Assembly: GCF_000245735.1 (NCBI RefSeq)
Contig: NZ_AHTH01000009.1
Span: forward strand, 62,001 to 126,000
Length of the DNA stretch: 64,000 nt
From: Alishewanella jeotgali KCTC 22429
GTDB taxonomy: Bacteria > Pseudomonadota > Gammaproteobacteria > Enterobacterales > Alteromonadaceae
Direction of reading: 5' to 3'
In this document: piece after piece, positions 40,674 to 50,951 of the stretch
How the letters are laid out: each line of letters opens with the position of its first letter
Position numbering within the stretch: position 1 is the first letter of the stretch
Position numbers and translations under genes: made by a program
Notes under the pieces: generated by a model
The model's input: the letters and a program-made list of their open reading frames with translations, nothing else
Databases searched by the model: none
What the model was told of the DNA's origin: nothing

Positions 40674-42008
40674 TTAGCTGGCGATTTTAACCGCGGCAGC
40701 AATTTGCTCAGCGTATTGGCGCACCAGCGTTTCATCTTCACCCTCAACCATCACCCGGATCAGGGGCTCGGTACCGGACTTACGAATTAACACCCGGCCA
40801 GTACCCGTCAGCGCTTGTTCAACCTCGCGAATACTTTGTTGCACATTCAACTTATCCAGCGGTGCCGAACCTTTAGCAAACTTCACATTGACCAGAACCT
40901 GCGGGAGTTTGCGCATATCAGCACAAAGTGCCGCCAGCGACTTACCACTACCCAACATCGCATTCAGCACCTGTAGTGACGCGATAATGCCATCACCCGT
41001 GCAGGTGTGATCCAGATTCAGCACATGGCCAGAGTTTTCACCGCCGATACGCCAATTCTTCTCCCGCAACAATTCCATCACGTAACGATCGCCAACATTA
41101 CTGCGTACAAAAGGTATGTCGAGACGGGCCAGGGCTAACTCTAACCCCATATTGCTCATCAGAGTGCCGACTACGCCCCCTTGTAAGGTGCCGCCTTCTT
41201 TCGCTGCGCGGGCAATAATGTATACAATTTCATCGCCATCCAGCACCCGCCCGGAATTATCGACCATCATTACCCGGTCACCGTCACCATCGTAAGCAAT
41301 CCCCAGGTCTGCGCCCTGTGCTAACACAGTTTCACGCAGTAAGTCGGTATGGGTTGCACCACATTGATCGTTAATATTCAGACCATCTGGTTTACACCCA
41401 ATAGCAATAACCTCTGCCCCTAACTCTTTAAACACCGCCGGCGCAATATGGTAGGTAGCACCATGGGCACAATCAACGACCAGTTTTAATCCGTTTAAAG
41501 ATAAATGGTTACTCAAATGGCTTTTGCAAAATTCAATATAACGGCCGGCCGCGTCATTAATCCGGGTTGCCTTACCCAGCTTTTCCGATGGCTCACACAG
41601 CATCGGCTGTTCCAGTTCATGCTCAATGGCCAGCTCAACCTCATCGGGTAGTTTGGTGCCGTCGGCTGAGAAAAACTTAATACCGTTATCATAATAAGGG
41701 TTATGTGATGCACTGATCACAATGCCCGCCTCAGCACGAAAAGTACGGGTTAAATAGGCCACTGCCGGTGTTGGCATGGGGCCTAACAGTCGTACATCGA
41801 TTCCCGCGGCAATCAGACCAGCCTCTAAAGCGGTCTCCAGTAAATAACCTGAAATACGGGTATCTTTACCAATCAATACTTTACGGGTACCTCGCTCAGA
41901 TAACACCCGCCCGGCTGCCCAGCCCAGTTTCATCGCAAACTCCGGGGTAATCGGAAAATCCCCAACTCGTCCGCGCACACCATCAGTACCAAAATATTTT
42001 CTGCTCAT
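40674..42008 (-). CDS. glmM: Phosphoglucosamine mutase
   Basis: A 444-residue enzyme (E. coli 445) converting glucosamine-6-P to glucosamine-1-P for UDP-GlcNAc. The phosphoserine loop is [19 protein letters not shown], the metal loop [13 protein letters not shown], the sugar loop GGENSGH and the phosphate loop [15 protein letters not shown]. Three bases after folP's stop; same operon. Confidence 0.97.
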   Translation of the reverse strand: MSRKYFGTDGVRGRVGDFPITPEFAMKLGWAAGRVLSERGTRKVLIGKDTRISGYLLETALEAGLIAAGIDVRLLGPMPTPAVAYLTRTFRAEAGIVISASHNPYYDNGIKFFSADGTKLPDEVELAIEHELEQPMLCEPSEKLGKATRINDAAGRYIEFCKSHLSNHLSLNGLKLVVDCAHGATYHIAPAVFKELGAEVIAIGCKPDGLNINDQCGATHTDLLRETVLAQGADLGIAYDGDGDRVMMVDNSGRVLDGDEIVYIIARAAKEGGTLQGGVVGTLMSNMGLELALARLDIPFVRSNVGDRYVMELLREKNWRIGGENSGHVLNLDHTCTGDGIIASLQVLNAMLGSGKSLAALCADMRKLPQVLVNVKFAKGSAPLDKLNVQQSIREVEQALTGTGRVLIRKSGTEPLIRVMVEGEDETLVRQYAEQIAAAVKIAS

Positions 42009-42011
42009 TCC

Positions 42012-42845
42012 TTAGACTCCGTATCGTGCCGCTGCGGCTACCCGCACAGCCTGCACAGTTTCTTTAACATCATGTACCCGGATAATTTGCGCCCCGGCAT
42101 AAGCTGCCAGAGTCGCACACGCCAGACTTCCCGCCAGACGTTCAGTTACCGGGACATCCAATAATTGACCTATCATAGATTTGCGTGACATTCCGGCGAG
42201 TACCGGATAACCACTTTGCACAAATTTATCCATCGCTGCTAACAGCTGATAGTTATGCGTCAGATTCTTACCGAAGCCAAAGCCGGGGTCCAGAATTATT
42301 TGTGTTGCCGCTATGCCCGCTTGTTGGCAGTCAAGCGCCCGTTGTAATAAAAATGCCAACACTTGCTGCACCACATCCTGATAGTCCGGCGCCTGTTGCA
42401 TAGTACGTGGCGCACCCTGCATATGCATCAGGCAAACCGGAACCTGCAGCGCAGCGGCCGTTGCCAGGGCGCCATCTTCCTGCAAGGCTCTTACATCGTT
42501 AATGATATCGGCGCCAGCCTGAACCGCGGCTGACATCACAGCCGCCTTACTGGTATCAATCGAAATCACACAATCAAAGCGGCTGCGCAGCGCGCTAATC
42601 ACCGGGAGCACCCGCTCTAATTCCTGCTCCAGACCCACCTCAGCAGCGCCCGGCCGGGTTGATTCACCGCCGATATCCAGAATAGTGGCGCCATCCTGTA
42701 ACATTTGGGCTGCGGCTGCGACCGCCTGCTCTAGCTGCTGATGTTTACCGCCATCAGAGAAAGAGTCCGGGGTAACATTCAATATCCCCATCACCTGGGG
42801 GCGGCTTAAATCCAGCTCACGCTGGCGAGGCAAAACTAAACGCAT
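42012..42845 (-). CDS. folP: Dihydropteroate synthase
   Basis: A 277-residue sulfonamide target of folate synthesis. Conserved GILNVTPDSFSDGG, GGESTRPGA, ISIDTSKAAV, INDVRA and DPGFGFGKN. In most gammaproteobacteria folP directly follows ftsH; here an insertion sequence separates them, so its transcription probably depends on another promoter (see the insertion at 42900). Confidence 0.97.
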   Translation of the reverse strand: MRLVLPRQRELDLSRPQVMGILNVTPDSFSDGGKHQQLEQAVAAAAQMLQDGATILDIGGESTRPGAAEVGLEQELERVLPVISALRSRFDCVISIDTSKAAVMSAAVQAGADIINDVRALQEDGALATAAALQVPVCLMHMQGAPRTMQQAPDYQDVVQQVLAFLLQRALDCQQAGIAATQIILDPGFGFGKNLTHNYQLLAAMDKFVQSGYPVLAGMSRKSMIGQLLDVPVTERLAGSLACATLAAYAGAQIIRVHDVKETVQAVRVAAAARYGV

Positions 42846-42910
42846 GCAAAAAACCTTAGTCGAACGATCTGCTTATTAAACGACAAACCCCGGTAAACCC
42901 TGTCTCTTGA

Positions 42911-44278
42911 TCACAAGTCAGCCTCAAGAGACTTTGCTAGGTCATAACCTTCAAGGATGGTTTGTAGTTTGAACCATCCTTGCCACAATACCTTGACCGA
43001 GGCCTTGCCGGTTTGTTTTGTATCTTTCCACCCACCGAGCTTTGCAAGCTCGGTATAAGCCCACTTCATCGAGGGGACGGTGTCAGGTAAGGTCCTGCTG
43101 ACCCGTTTTATCCATAACAATTTCCAGGCTTTTGGCGACAGCACCTGTTCACAACTTATCTCGTCTGGTTGTTCGCGCGCAAACTTCAGCTGCACTATTC
43201 TTACAGCAATAAAGGCGCTGATGGTCACAAGCCGCTCAATGTTATCTTTACTTTGTAAGCGGGCATTCTCAATATCTGTACCATCCGTTTTCCAGGCTTT
43301 GTGATATTCTTCTACTAACCAGCGATGCTCGTAATAACGGATGATGTTCAGTGCATCTGCTTTGCTCTGGACTGGTTCGGTAGTCAGCAAATGCCAATTT
43401 AACGCGTTTTTGTCATCGGCTCGCTCTTCGCACCCGACATAATAAAGCGATAGTGATTCGCCACGCTTATTTGCCGGCACTTGCAACGTGACTGGCGCAA
43501 AGACAATGTCTACTGTTGCTGTACGTGCTTTACGTCCACCTTTTTGCGCTATATGGATTTGCTTTTGTCCGGCGCTTTCAAGACCTGCAGCATAGTCGTA
43601 GAGCTTCTGTTCAGACTGCTCAATATGGCGACTCTGCATGGAACGAACCACGAAGCGATGTTGCTTTGAGAGCTTATACTGCAAGTACTCATAGATATCA
43701 GCTTCGCGGTCGCAGACGGATATCACATCGGCCATTTTAGCGCCTAATCGTGCCGATAGATTGACCGAAGCAGACTGCCACTTGAAGCTTTCTTTCTCTT
43801 CATAAGGTGTTTGTGTTCGCACATGTTTCTTTCCGCGCGTGCTGATATCCCGTGTCCAGCGGGATTGTTCAATTAATCCAACAAGCTCTTGTTGCTCAGG
43901 AGCGAATAACAAAACGCTGTGCGCAAGTATGCCCCGATAGTTATTTCCTTGATTGACATGACCAAGCTCATCTCGCACGGAACGATGGCTGTAAGTGATG
44001 GCAGTGGTATCCTCTAAAGCCAGTAATAAATTATGTTTGGCGGCTTGCGCTGCTGTGACCAGATAGCCTGCTTTTGCTATCGCGTCAGCATTGACGTGCT
44101 CATTACGGATAAAACGATAAGCGCCTTCCATATCGGCGGGGGATTGTGTAATAGACACGAATGGCTTTCCTGGATCGTTTGCTAAGGTTTCCGCTAACTT
44201 TACCAGACGTGTGGTTCGGCGGGGATCCCCTAAGTCGGCCTGACCAAAAGTACTTTTTGCCCATTGTGCATTGTTCAT
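42911..44278 (-). CDS. tnp: Transposase, Tn5/IS50 group
   Basis: A 455-residue DDE transposase similar to Tn5 Tnp (476). Landmarks: LGDPRRTTRLVKLAE, EGAYRFIRNEHV, catalytic Asp in LALEDTTAITY, Asp in VISVCDREADIYEYL, and Glu in the YREK-like segment HRWLVEEYHKAWKTDGTD. AAAGGTGA precedes the ATG at 44278. Two GATC sites (44306, 44311) lie in the probable promoter region, so Dam control as in IS50 is possible. The frame is intact, so the element may be active. Confidence 0.94.
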   Translation of the reverse strand: MNNAQWAKSTFGQADLGDPRRTTRLVKLAETLANDPGKPFVSITQSPADMEGAYRFIRNEHVNADAIAKAGYLVTAAQAAKHNLLLALEDTTAITYSHRSVRDELGHVNQGNNYRGILAHSVLLFAPEQQELVGLIEQSRWTRDISTRGKKHVRTQTPYEEKESFKWQSASVNLSARLGAKMADVISVCDREADIYEYLQYKLSKQHRFVVRSMQSRHIEQSEQKLYDYAAGLESAGQKQIHIAQKGGRKARTATVDIVFAPVTLQVPANKRGESLSLYYVGCEERADDKNALNWHLLTTEPVQSKADALNIIRYYEHRWLVEEYHKAWKTDGTDIENARLQSKDNIERLVTISAFIAVRIVQLKFAREQPDEISCEQVLSPKAWKLLWIKRVSRTLPDTVPSMKWAYTELAKLGGWKDTKQTGKASVKVLWQGWFKLQTILEGYDLAKSLEADL

Positions 44279-44334
44279 CAGTATTCACCTTTAGATTAAG
44301 TGAAAGATCTGATCGGAAAGCGTGCGGAGAGTTC

Positions 44335-44365
44335 AAAAAATCCCCCAGTAAAAACCGGGGGATTT
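44335..44365 (-). terminator. Inward-facing terminator at the IS right end
   Basis: Reading leftwards into the transposase, 9-bp stem AAATCCCCC / GGGGGATTT with a 10-base loop is followed by TTTTTT. It would block transcription entering from ftsH, protecting the transposase from read-through and making the insertion polar on folP. Confidence 0.8.
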
Positions 44366-44415
44366 GTGTATAAGAGACAGGGTAAACCGGGGTTTGAGTA
44401 GCATCAGCAACAGCT

Positions 44416-46335
44416 TTAGTGCACATTGCCCTCAGAGGGTTTATCCGTCACCGTTGGTGCCGGCTTATCTGATTTGGCAGTGCTATCGCCATCATCCTTT
44501 GAACCCTTGTCGCGCGGTTCCCAGTTCTCAGGTTGGCTGACCGGGCGGCGCTCCATTAATTCTTTAATCTGACGGGAATCAATGGTTTCATACAACATCA
44601 GTGCATCTTTCATCGAGTGCAGAATATCCATATTCTGTTCCAACAGCTCCTTCGCCCGATCGTAGTTGCGATCAATAATGGCTTTGATTTCCGAATCGAT
44701 GATTGATGCTGTCTCGTCAGACATATGCTTAGCTTTCGCCATGCTGCGCCCCAGGAAGACTTCGCCTTCTTCTTCGGCATACAACAGCGGTCCTAATTTC
44801 TCAGAGAAGCCCCACTGGGTCACCATATTACGGGCAATCGAGGTCGCATATTTAATATCTTGCGACGCACCGGTTGACACGGCATCGGTACCGTAAATCA
44901 TCTCTTCGGCTAAACGGCCACCGTAGGCGACGGATATCTTACTCTCCAGCTTACGACGGCTCACGCTAATGGCGTCTTGCTCTGGCAGGAAGAAGGTGAC
45001 ACCCAGCGCCCGACCACGCGGGATAATAGTGACTTTGTGTACCGGATCATGCTCCGGCACCAAGTACCCCACGATAGCGTGACCGGCTTCATGATAGGCC
45101 GTCATTTCTTTCTCAGCGTCAGTCATCACCATTGAGCGGCGCTCGGTACCCATCATAATTTTATCTTTAGCGCGCTCGAACTCTTCCATACTAACCACAC
45201 GACGGTTGCCGCGCGCAGCAAACAGTGCCGCTTCGTTTACCAGGTTAGCTAAATCGGCGCCAGAGAAACCCGGTGTACCGCGTGCAATCACACTGGCTTT
45301 CACATCTTCAGCCAGCGGCACTTTGCGCATATGTACTTTCAGAATTTGTTCGCGGCCACGCACATCTGGCAGGCCTACTACCACCTGGCGGTCGAAGCGA
45401 CCTGGCCGTAACAAGGCGGCATCCAGCACGTCCGGACGGTTGGTGGCAGCGATAATGATAATACCTTCGTTACCATCGAAGCCGTCCATCTCAACCAGCA
45501 TCTGGTTCAAGGTTTGCTCACGCTCGTCATGACCACCACCTAAACCGGCGCCACGCTGGCGGCCAACCGCATCAATTTCATCAATAAAGATGATACAAGG
45601 CGCGGCTTTTTTGGCTTGCTCGAACATGTCGCGTACCCGTGAGGCACCGACACCGACAAACATTTCTACGAAGTCTGAACCCGAAATTGTGAAGAACGGC
45701 ACCTTGGCTTCGCCGGCAATCGCCTTGGCCAGTAACGTTTTACCGGTACCCGGTGGGCCAACCATCAGAATGCCTTTTGGAATTTTGCCGCCCAGCTTCT
45801 GGAAACGCGACGGGTCACGCAGGTAATCCACCAGCTCAGACACTTCCTCCTTCGCTTCGTCACAACCGGCAACGTCAGCAAAGGTAGTTTTAATTTGATC
45901 TTCGCTCATCAGGCGGGCTTTGCTCTTACCAAAAGACATCGCGCCCTTGCCGCCACCGCCCTGCATCTGGCGCATAAAGAAAATCCAGACGCCGATCAGT
46001 AACAACATCGGGAACCAGGAGATAAAGATCGTGGCCAGCCAGCTGGTTTCTTCCGGCTTAGCACCCAGCACCCGTACGTCGTTATTGATCAGGTCATCCA
46101 TCAACTTGGGATCATTAACCGGCAACACGGTTTCAAAACGTTCACCACTGCGTTTCACACCAGTGATCACGCCGCTGCGCTCAATCTTTACTTCGCGGAT
46201 CAGGCCCTGGTTTACTTCCCTGACAAACTGGGTATAGCTCGTCTGGCGATCCGCATTTTCGTTCGGGCTAAAGCTGTTAAATACAGACATCAGCACCACA
46301 GCGATAATTAACCAGACAATCAGATTTTTTGCCAT
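44416..46335 (-). CDS. ftsH: ATP-dependent zinc metalloprotease FtsH
   Basis: A 639-residue membrane AAA protease (E. coli 644). Two N-terminal helices flank a periplasmic domain; Walker A GPPGTGKT near residue 195, Walker [12 protein letters not shown], second-region-of-homology arginines, and zinc motif HEAGH near residue 415. It degrades LpxC, sigma-32 and SecY. ATG 46335 ([15 protein letters not shown]) matches E. coli; a TTG three codons upstream is possible. Starts 57 bp after rlmE. Confidence 0.97.
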   Translation of the reverse strand: MAKNLIVWLIIAVVLMSVFNSFSPNENADRQTSYTQFVREVNQGLIREVKIERSGVITGVKRSGERFETVLPVNDPKLMDDLINNDVRVLGAKPEETSWLATIFISWFPMLLLIGVWIFFMRQMQGGGGKGAMSFGKSKARLMSEDQIKTTFADVAGCDEAKEEVSELVDYLRDPSRFQKLGGKIPKGILMVGPPGTGKTLLAKAIAGEAKVPFFTISGSDFVEMFVGVGASRVRDMFEQAKKAAPCIIFIDEIDAVGRQRGAGLGGGHDEREQTLNQMLVEMDGFDGNEGIIIIAATNRPDVLDAALLRPGRFDRQVVVGLPDVRGREQILKVHMRKVPLAEDVKASVIARGTPGFSGADLANLVNEAALFAARGNRRVVSMEEFERAKDKIMMGTERRSMVMTDAEKEMTAYHEAGHAIVGYLVPEHDPVHKVTIIPRGRALGVTFFLPEQDAISVSRRKLESKISVAYGGRLAEEMIYGTDAVSTGASQDIKYATSIARNMVTQWGFSEKLGPLLYAEEEGEVFLGRSMAKAKHMSDETASIIDSEIKAIIDRNYDRAKELLEQNMDILHSMKDALMLYETIDSRQIKELMERRPVSQPENWEPRDKGSKDDGDSTAKSDKPAPTVTDKPSEGNVH

Positions 46336-46392
46336 GTCGCTCAAGGTTATAACCTCATCATTAACTAGAAATCGAAATACCGGCCCACTTTA

Positions 46393-47022
46393 CTAAAGTT
46401 TGAAGCCGGTCGCCACGATATATGTCTCACGTGAACGGGCACGTGACGATTCGGGCTTACGTATTTTTACCGTATTAAATACTGCTCTAACGTCTTTCAG
46501 GAACTGTTCAAAGCCATCGCCCTGAAATACTTTGACCACAAAGCTGCCATTTTGCTTCAACACTTTATGGCACATATCCAGCGCCAGTTCCACCAGATAA
46601 ATGGATCGCGCCTGGTCAGTGGTATCATTGCCACTCATATTCGGCGCCATATCTGATAGTACCACATCTACGTTTTTACCGCCGATCCGGCTCAGTAGCG
46701 CATGTAAAACCGCCTCTTCGCGAAAATCGCCCTGTAAAAATGCCACACCGGCCAGTGGATCCATCGGCAAGATATCACAGGCAATTACCGTCCCCTGCTG
46801 CCCCACCAGACCTGCCACATATTGCGACCAGCTGCCAGGCGCTGAACCCAAATCAACCACTGTCATCCCAGAGCGGATTAACTTATCCTGCTGCTGGATT
46901 TCCTCCAGTTTAAAGAAGGCCCGCGATCTTAGACCAAGCTTTTGCGCTTTTTGCACAAAATGGTCATCAAAATGCTCTTTCAACCAGCGGGTTGAACTGG
47001 CGGAGCGTTTTTTCTTGGTCAT
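46393..47022 (-). CDS. rlmE: 23S rRNA 2'-O-ribose methyltransferase RlmE
   Basis: A 209-residue FtsJ-type methyltransferase for Um2552. Rossmann motif [15 protein letters not shown] near residue 58, catalytic K-D-K-E residues including DMAPNMSGN and [13 protein letters not shown]. Divergent from yhbY across an 81-bp gap, a conserved arrangement. Confidence 0.97.
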   Translation of the reverse strand: MTKKKRSASSTRWLKEHFDDHFVQKAQKLGLRSRAFFKLEEIQQQDKLIRSGMTVVDLGSAPGSWSQYVAGLVGQQGTVIACDILPMDPLAGVAFLQGDFREEAVLHALLSRIGGKNVDVVLSDMAPNMSGNDTTDQARSIYLVELALDMCHKVLKQNGSFVVKVFQGDGFEQFLKDVRAVFNTVKIRKPESSRARSRETYIVATGFKL

Positions 47023-47103
47023 GTTACCACTCTTAAATAGTGTTATGCCTTAGATGGCGCTACAATAGGCATAATTCAAGCTTTTACCGGATATTCTAAC
47101 CTT

Positions 47104-47400
47104 ATGAGTTTAACCAATAAACAAAAACAGTTCTTAAAAAGTAAAGCCCATGATTTAAAACCCGTTATTTTACTGGGTGCCAATGGCCTCACCGAAGGTG
47201 TGGTTGCCGAAATTGACAACGCCCTGAACTTCCACGAGCTGATTAAAATTAAAGTACCCGGCGAAGATCGTGAGCAAAAAGTACTGGTGATGGATGCGAT
47301 TATCCGCGAAACCAAGGCGGAGAAAGTTCAGGTCATTGGTAAAATTCTGGTGCTGTACCGCCAGTCAGAAGATAAGAAAATTCAGCTGCCTCGCGGCTAG
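47104..47400 (+). CDS. yhbY: YhbY RNA-binding (CRM-domain) protein
   Basis: A 98-residue CRM-domain protein associated with pre-50S particles. Conserved LKPVILLGANGLTEGVVAEID and the loop ELIKIKV. Divergent from rlmE-ftsH and ends six bases before the convergent gene. E. coli YhbY is 97 residues. Confidence 0.94.
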   Translation: MSLTNKQKQFLKSKAHDLKPVILLGANGLTEGVVAEIDNALNFHELIKIKVPGEDREQKVLVMDAIIRETKAEKVQVIGKILVLYRQSEDKKIQLPRG

Positions 47401-47405
47401 GCGGC

Positions 47406-47801
47406 TTACTGAAGAAAGCCAGCACGCTGCAGTGCCTGACGCGCGCTTTGTTCATCTGCAGCAGCCTGGCTAACCAACTGTTCTGGTTTACTGGCTGCGG
47501 TTGCCTTGGCAAACTGCCATAGCACCATAGTGTTGTCAGCATAAATCGTTTCAACATGTGCCAATCGGTGCCGGTAACACCACTCGGTATTTTCCACACA
47601 AAGCTTGAGTACATCTGCCGGGCAAATCTGCCACTGTCGAATATCGAGCACCAATGCCCATGGCGCTGCGACTATGGGTTTGACCAGGTTCCGAAATTCC
47701 TGCACATACTGCTCGGCATTGGCAGTGGTCCAAAGACCTTGCGCAGAAACCCATAAAACTCGCTGCTCCAGTTTAAGCGCAAAAGGTTTTTTAGATAACA
47801 T
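47406..47801 (-). CDS. Unknown protein, STAS-like fold possible
   Basis: A 131-residue soluble protein that I do not recognise. The alternation of strand and helix (RVLWVSAQGLWT, PWALVLDIRQWQI, HVETIYADNTMVLWQFAKA) resembles SpoIIAA/STAS-like proteins, a weak inference. ATG 47801 has GGAGG five bases upstream; an alternative GTG at 47807 would sit on the Shine-Dalgarno. Single gene between yhbY and radD. Confidence 0.65.
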   Translation of the reverse strand: MLSKKPFALKLEQRVLWVSAQGLWTTANAEQYVQEFRNLVKPIVAAPWALVLDIRQWQICPADVLKLCVENTEWCYRHRLAHVETIYADNTMVLWQFAKATAASKPEQLVSQAAADEQSARQALQRAGFLQ

Positions 47802-47889
47802 GTACACCTCCGGTGGAACGTCTTGTTACTATAACCGGAATGATCAAGAAATATAGTGTTACCTGGTCCGAGCAGAACATCACAACCCC

Positions 47890-49623
47890 ATGATTAAACT
47901 TCGAGACTATCAACAACAAGCGGTACAGGCAGCCATCTCACACTTTAAACAACGTGATGAGTCCGCAGTTATTGTATTGCCAACGGGTGCCGGCAAAAGC
48001 TTAGTGATTGCCGAGTTAGCCCGCCGGGCGCGTGGCAGGGTATTGGTGCTAACCCATGTTAAAGAACTGGTGGCACAAAATGCAGATAAGGTTGCTCAGC
48101 TGGGCCAGAGTGCCAGTATTTTTTCTGCAGGCTTACAACAACGCGATCCCACCGGAAAAACCGTGGTCGCAAGTGTCCAGTCTGCTACGCCAAACAAAAC
48201 ACTGTTCAAACAGCCTTTTTCACTGGTGATTATCGACGAATGTCATCGGGTTAGCCTTAGCGAAAACAGTCAGTATCAACAACTACTTAGCCATCTGAAA
48301 AACGTTAATCCACAGCTGAAACTGCTGGGACTCACTGCCACCCCCTACCGGCTGGGTAGTGGCTGGATCTATCGTAGCCACTATTTTGGAAAAATCGGTA
48401 ATACCGACAATCCGGCATTTGAACACTGTGTGTTTGATTACCCGTTACGACCACTGATCAAACAAGGGTACTTAACACCACCGCGTTTATTAGATGGGCT
48501 AAGCGCGCAGTACGATTTCAGTGCCTTATCACCGGCACCGGATGGCGATTACTCAGCAACTGCTGTCGATTCTCTGCTCGGAAAAATGGGCCGCGCCACC
48601 ACCTTAATTGTAAAACAAATCCGCGACTTAGGCGCTAACCGCCGCGGAGTGATTATTTTCGCGGCTACCGTTAAGCACGCCAAAGAAATAATGACACTGT
48701 TAGCTGATGAATCCGCCGCCATCCTTACCGCCGATACTCCGGATCCAGAGCGGGATGCGTTGATAGAGGCGTTTAAACAACAACAACTGAAGTTTCTGGT
48801 AAACGTTGCTGTACTGACCACTGGCTTTGACGCACCGCATGTCGATTTTATTGCGATATTAAGACCAACCGCCTCAGTCAGTTTATTTCAGCAGATGGTA
48901 GGACGTGGCTTACGGCTCTCGCCCGGTAAAGACGAATGTTTGATCATTGACTATGCCGCTAATGGCTATGATATCTTTTATCCGGAAGTCGGGGCGCCGA
49001 AGCCGCATAGTAAAGCAAAACCGGTACAGGTACCCTGCCCCAGTTGTGGGTTTGCTAACTTATTCTGGGGTCTGACTGACCATGATGGCGATATTATCGA
49101 ACACTACGGCCGCCGTTGTCAGGGTTTAATCGCCGACAGCCAACAACAGTGCGACTTTCGCTTTCGCAGCCGCCAATGCCCGGATTGTGGTGCCGAGAAC
49201 GACATCGCAGCCCGCAGTTGTGGACAATGCCAATCAGTTCTGGTTGATCCCGACAAACGACTGCGTGAGGTGTTAAGTCAGCAACATCATCATCTATTTC
49301 GCTGTGACGCTATGCAACTTAGTGCCGAAGAAGGTCAGCTAAAAGTTACTTATTATGATGTGGATGGCACGCCGTTTTATCGCTGGTTTAAACTGGACAC
49401 TGCGGCTCAGCGCCGGGCGCTTTACGCTGTGTTTATCAAACCACACAGCAAAGCACCTGGCTTACCACTGCCTGCATTCACCAACGCGACTGAGCTGGCT
49501 GCACTGGCAGTCTATTTTAAGCCACCGCAACTATTACTGTTGCAGAAGCAGCAAAAGCACTGGCAACTGGTCGAGGCGTTTTTTGATTATCAGGGGCGTT
49601 TTCTGCATCGGGATAAAATATAA
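47890..49623 (+). CDS. radD: DNA repair helicase RadD (YejH)
   Basis: A 577-residue SF2 helicase (E. coli RadD 586). Walker A LPTGAGKS near residue 31, DECH box in LVIIDECHRVS, motif III LTATPYRLG, motif VI QQMVGRGLRLSPGKDECLIIDYA. A zinc-finger tail follows with cysteine pairs CPSCGFAN, CPDCGAENDIA and CGQC. RadD acts with RecA in recombinational repair. ATG 47890. Not in an obvious operon. Confidence 0.94.
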   Translation: MIKLRDYQQQAVQAAISHFKQRDESAVIVLPTGAGKSLVIAELARRARGRVLVLTHVKELVAQNADKVAQLGQSASIFSAGLQQRDPTGKTVVASVQSATPNKTLFKQPFSLVIIDECHRVSLSENSQYQQLLSHLKNVNPQLKLLGLTATPYRLGSGWIYRSHYFGKIGNTDNPAFEHCVFDYPLRPLIKQGYLTPPRLLDGLSAQYDFSALSPAPDGDYSATAVDSLLGKMGRATTLIVKQIRDLGANRRGVIIFAATVKHAKEIMTLLADESAAILTADTPDPERDALIEAFKQQQLKFLVNVAVLTTGFDAPHVDFIAILRPTASVSLFQQMVGRGLRLSPGKDECLIIDYAANGYDIFYPEVGAPKPHSKAKPVQVPCPSCGFANLFWGLTDHDGDIIEHYGRRCQGLIADSQQQCDFRFRSRQCPDCGAENDIAARSCGQCQSVLVDPDKRLREVLSQQHHHLFRCDAMQLSAEEGQLKVTYYDVDGTPFYRWFKLDTAAQRRALYAVFIKPHSKAPGLPLPAFTNATELAALAVYFKPPQLLLLQKQQKHWQLVEAFFDYQGRFLHRDKI

Positions 49624-49690
49624 AAATAAAGTTACAAAAGGCCGCCGACAAGACTAAAATAGCAGCAATTTGCTAAAAAAGGATTTTTCT

Positions 49691-50899
49691 ATGCAAGCCG
49701 GAGTGGCTTACTGTGACGCCAAAGTGCCCTTTGCAGCCGGGTTTAAACTAGCCCAAGACGCCGCAACGCAGGGCAACATTACCGAAGTTGCCGTATTACT
49801 GCTATTTTGCAATGCAGCGACCGACTATCAGCGCCTGCTGGATGGTGCGCGGCAATATTGTGGCGGCAACACCATTATTATCGGCGGCTCCGCCGTGGGC
49901 GTTATCACTAACAATCACCTGGTCAGTGGCGGTCAAGCTGCTGCCGCTATGGCGCTGGCGGCGACCGATGTGGATTTTTTCCCGGCACTTGCCGAACAGT
50001 TAAGCCGTGATCCCAGCGCAGCCGGAGCGTCACTGGCAGAACAGTTAGCTCCCAATAATAATGCCAAGCTGCTACTTCTGTTTTATGATTCAATTCGGTA
50101 TGCCGGCAATGCCCAGCAACCTGCGATATTAAACCCCTCGCCCCCGCTACTTAAGGCTCTGCGTAAGCCTTTACCCGCAAAGTTACCTATCGCTGGTGCG
50201 GGTTTATTAGCAGATCTGGTATTTGGACCAACGAAACAGTTTTTTCAGCGACAACTAACCGATGATGCAGCTCTGGCACTGCAATTTAGTGGCAACTTAC
50301 GCCCCTACATAGTGGCTATGCATGGCTGTGAGCCTTTTACGTCACGTAGCTTTACTATCACCCGCAGTTTCGGGCAGTTTATTTACGAATTAGATAAACA
50401 ACCCGTTTGTGCAGTGCTGGACCAAGTAATTGGTACCAGATCGTGGCGCAATCAAAAGCCGGTACTTGATTTTGCCCTGGGCGTTAAATACCCGGAGCAA
50501 ACCCACAATTTATACAGCACTAGCTATGTCACCCGACTGATAAATGGCATTCTGCCCAACGACGAGGGCATTATTCTGTTTGAACCAGATCTGGCCGAAG
50601 GCACTACCGTTCATTTAATGCAGCGCAATAGCCAAAGTATTCAGGCTGCTGCTACCAACCAACTAACAGCCTTGTTTACCCAAATGCGCGCCGAGCAAAG
50701 CCAACCTGTAGCCGCACTGTATTTCGATTGTGCCGGCCGTATGACAGGCTCCAAAGCTGAAGCTGTTTTGATACAACAACAACTCACTGCAGCTCAGATC
50801 CCAATGCTGGGTATTTATTGCGGCGTTGAAATTGCGCCCATAGGCCTGCATAGTCGCAGTCTGGATTGGAGCGCAGTGCTAATTCTGCTTTGCCGTTAG
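49691..50899 (+). CDS. FIST-domain sensory protein
   Basis: A 402-residue soluble protein with FIST_N (IIIGGSAVGVITNNHLVSGG about residues 60-85; FYDSIRYAGNAQ) and FIST_C domains (AALYFDCAGRMTGSKAEA, IPMLGIYCGVEIAPIG near the C terminus). FIST proteins are thought to sense small ligands, perhaps amino acids, and usually partner with GGDEF, EAL or histidine-kinase genes; none is adjacent here. ATG 49691 is chosen because AAAAGGA precedes it; a TTG at 49670 is in frame. Confidence 0.83.
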   Translation: MQAGVAYCDAKVPFAAGFKLAQDAATQGNITEVAVLLLFCNAATDYQRLLDGARQYCGGNTIIIGGSAVGVITNNHLVSGGQAAAAMALAATDVDFFPALAEQLSRDPSAAGASLAEQLAPNNNAKLLLLFYDSIRYAGNAQQPAILNPSPPLLKALRKPLPAKLPIAGAGLLADLVFGPTKQFFQRQLTDDAALALQFSGNLRPYIVAMHGCEPFTSRSFTITRSFGQFIYELDKQPVCAVLDQVIGTRSWRNQKPVLDFALGVKYPEQTHNLYSTSYVTRLINGILPNDEGIILFEPDLAEGTTVHLMQRNSQSIQAAATNQLTALFTQMRAEQSQPVAALYFDCAGRMTGSKAEAVLIQQQLTAAQIPMLGIYCGVEIAPIGLHSRSLDWSAVLILLCR

Positions 50900-50909
50900 T
50901 GCATGATGC

Positions 50910-50938
50910 TTGACGACTTGCAGCGTAATCCGTATCTT
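50910..50938 (+). promoter_or_regulatory. Promoter of tRNA-Gly
   Basis: TTGACG (50910-50915) and TATCTT (50933-50938) with 17-bp spacing, ending 13 bases before the tRNA. Good sigma-70 match. Confidence 0.65.
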
Positions 50939-50951
50939 AGCGCTCTGCGTT

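Larger units (their letters stand above)
42900..44380 (-). mobile_element. IS50/Tn5-like insertion sequence (IS4 superfamily)
   Basis: A complete 1481-bp element. The left end reads CTGTCTCTTGATCACAAGT inward and the right end CTGTCTCTTATACACAAAT; they match the inside- and outside-end pattern of Tn5/IS50, including a Dam GATC site only in the left one. An 8-bp direct repeat GGTAAACC flanks it (42892-42899 and 44381-44388). One transposase fills it, its stop codon lying within the left end, as in IS50. It separates ftsH from folP. Confidence 0.93.

Noticed and set aside
42892-42900. A 9-bp target duplication for the IS50-like element
   Set aside because: Only 8 bases (GGTAAACC) match exactly on both sides; extending to nine gives a mismatch, so eight is reported.
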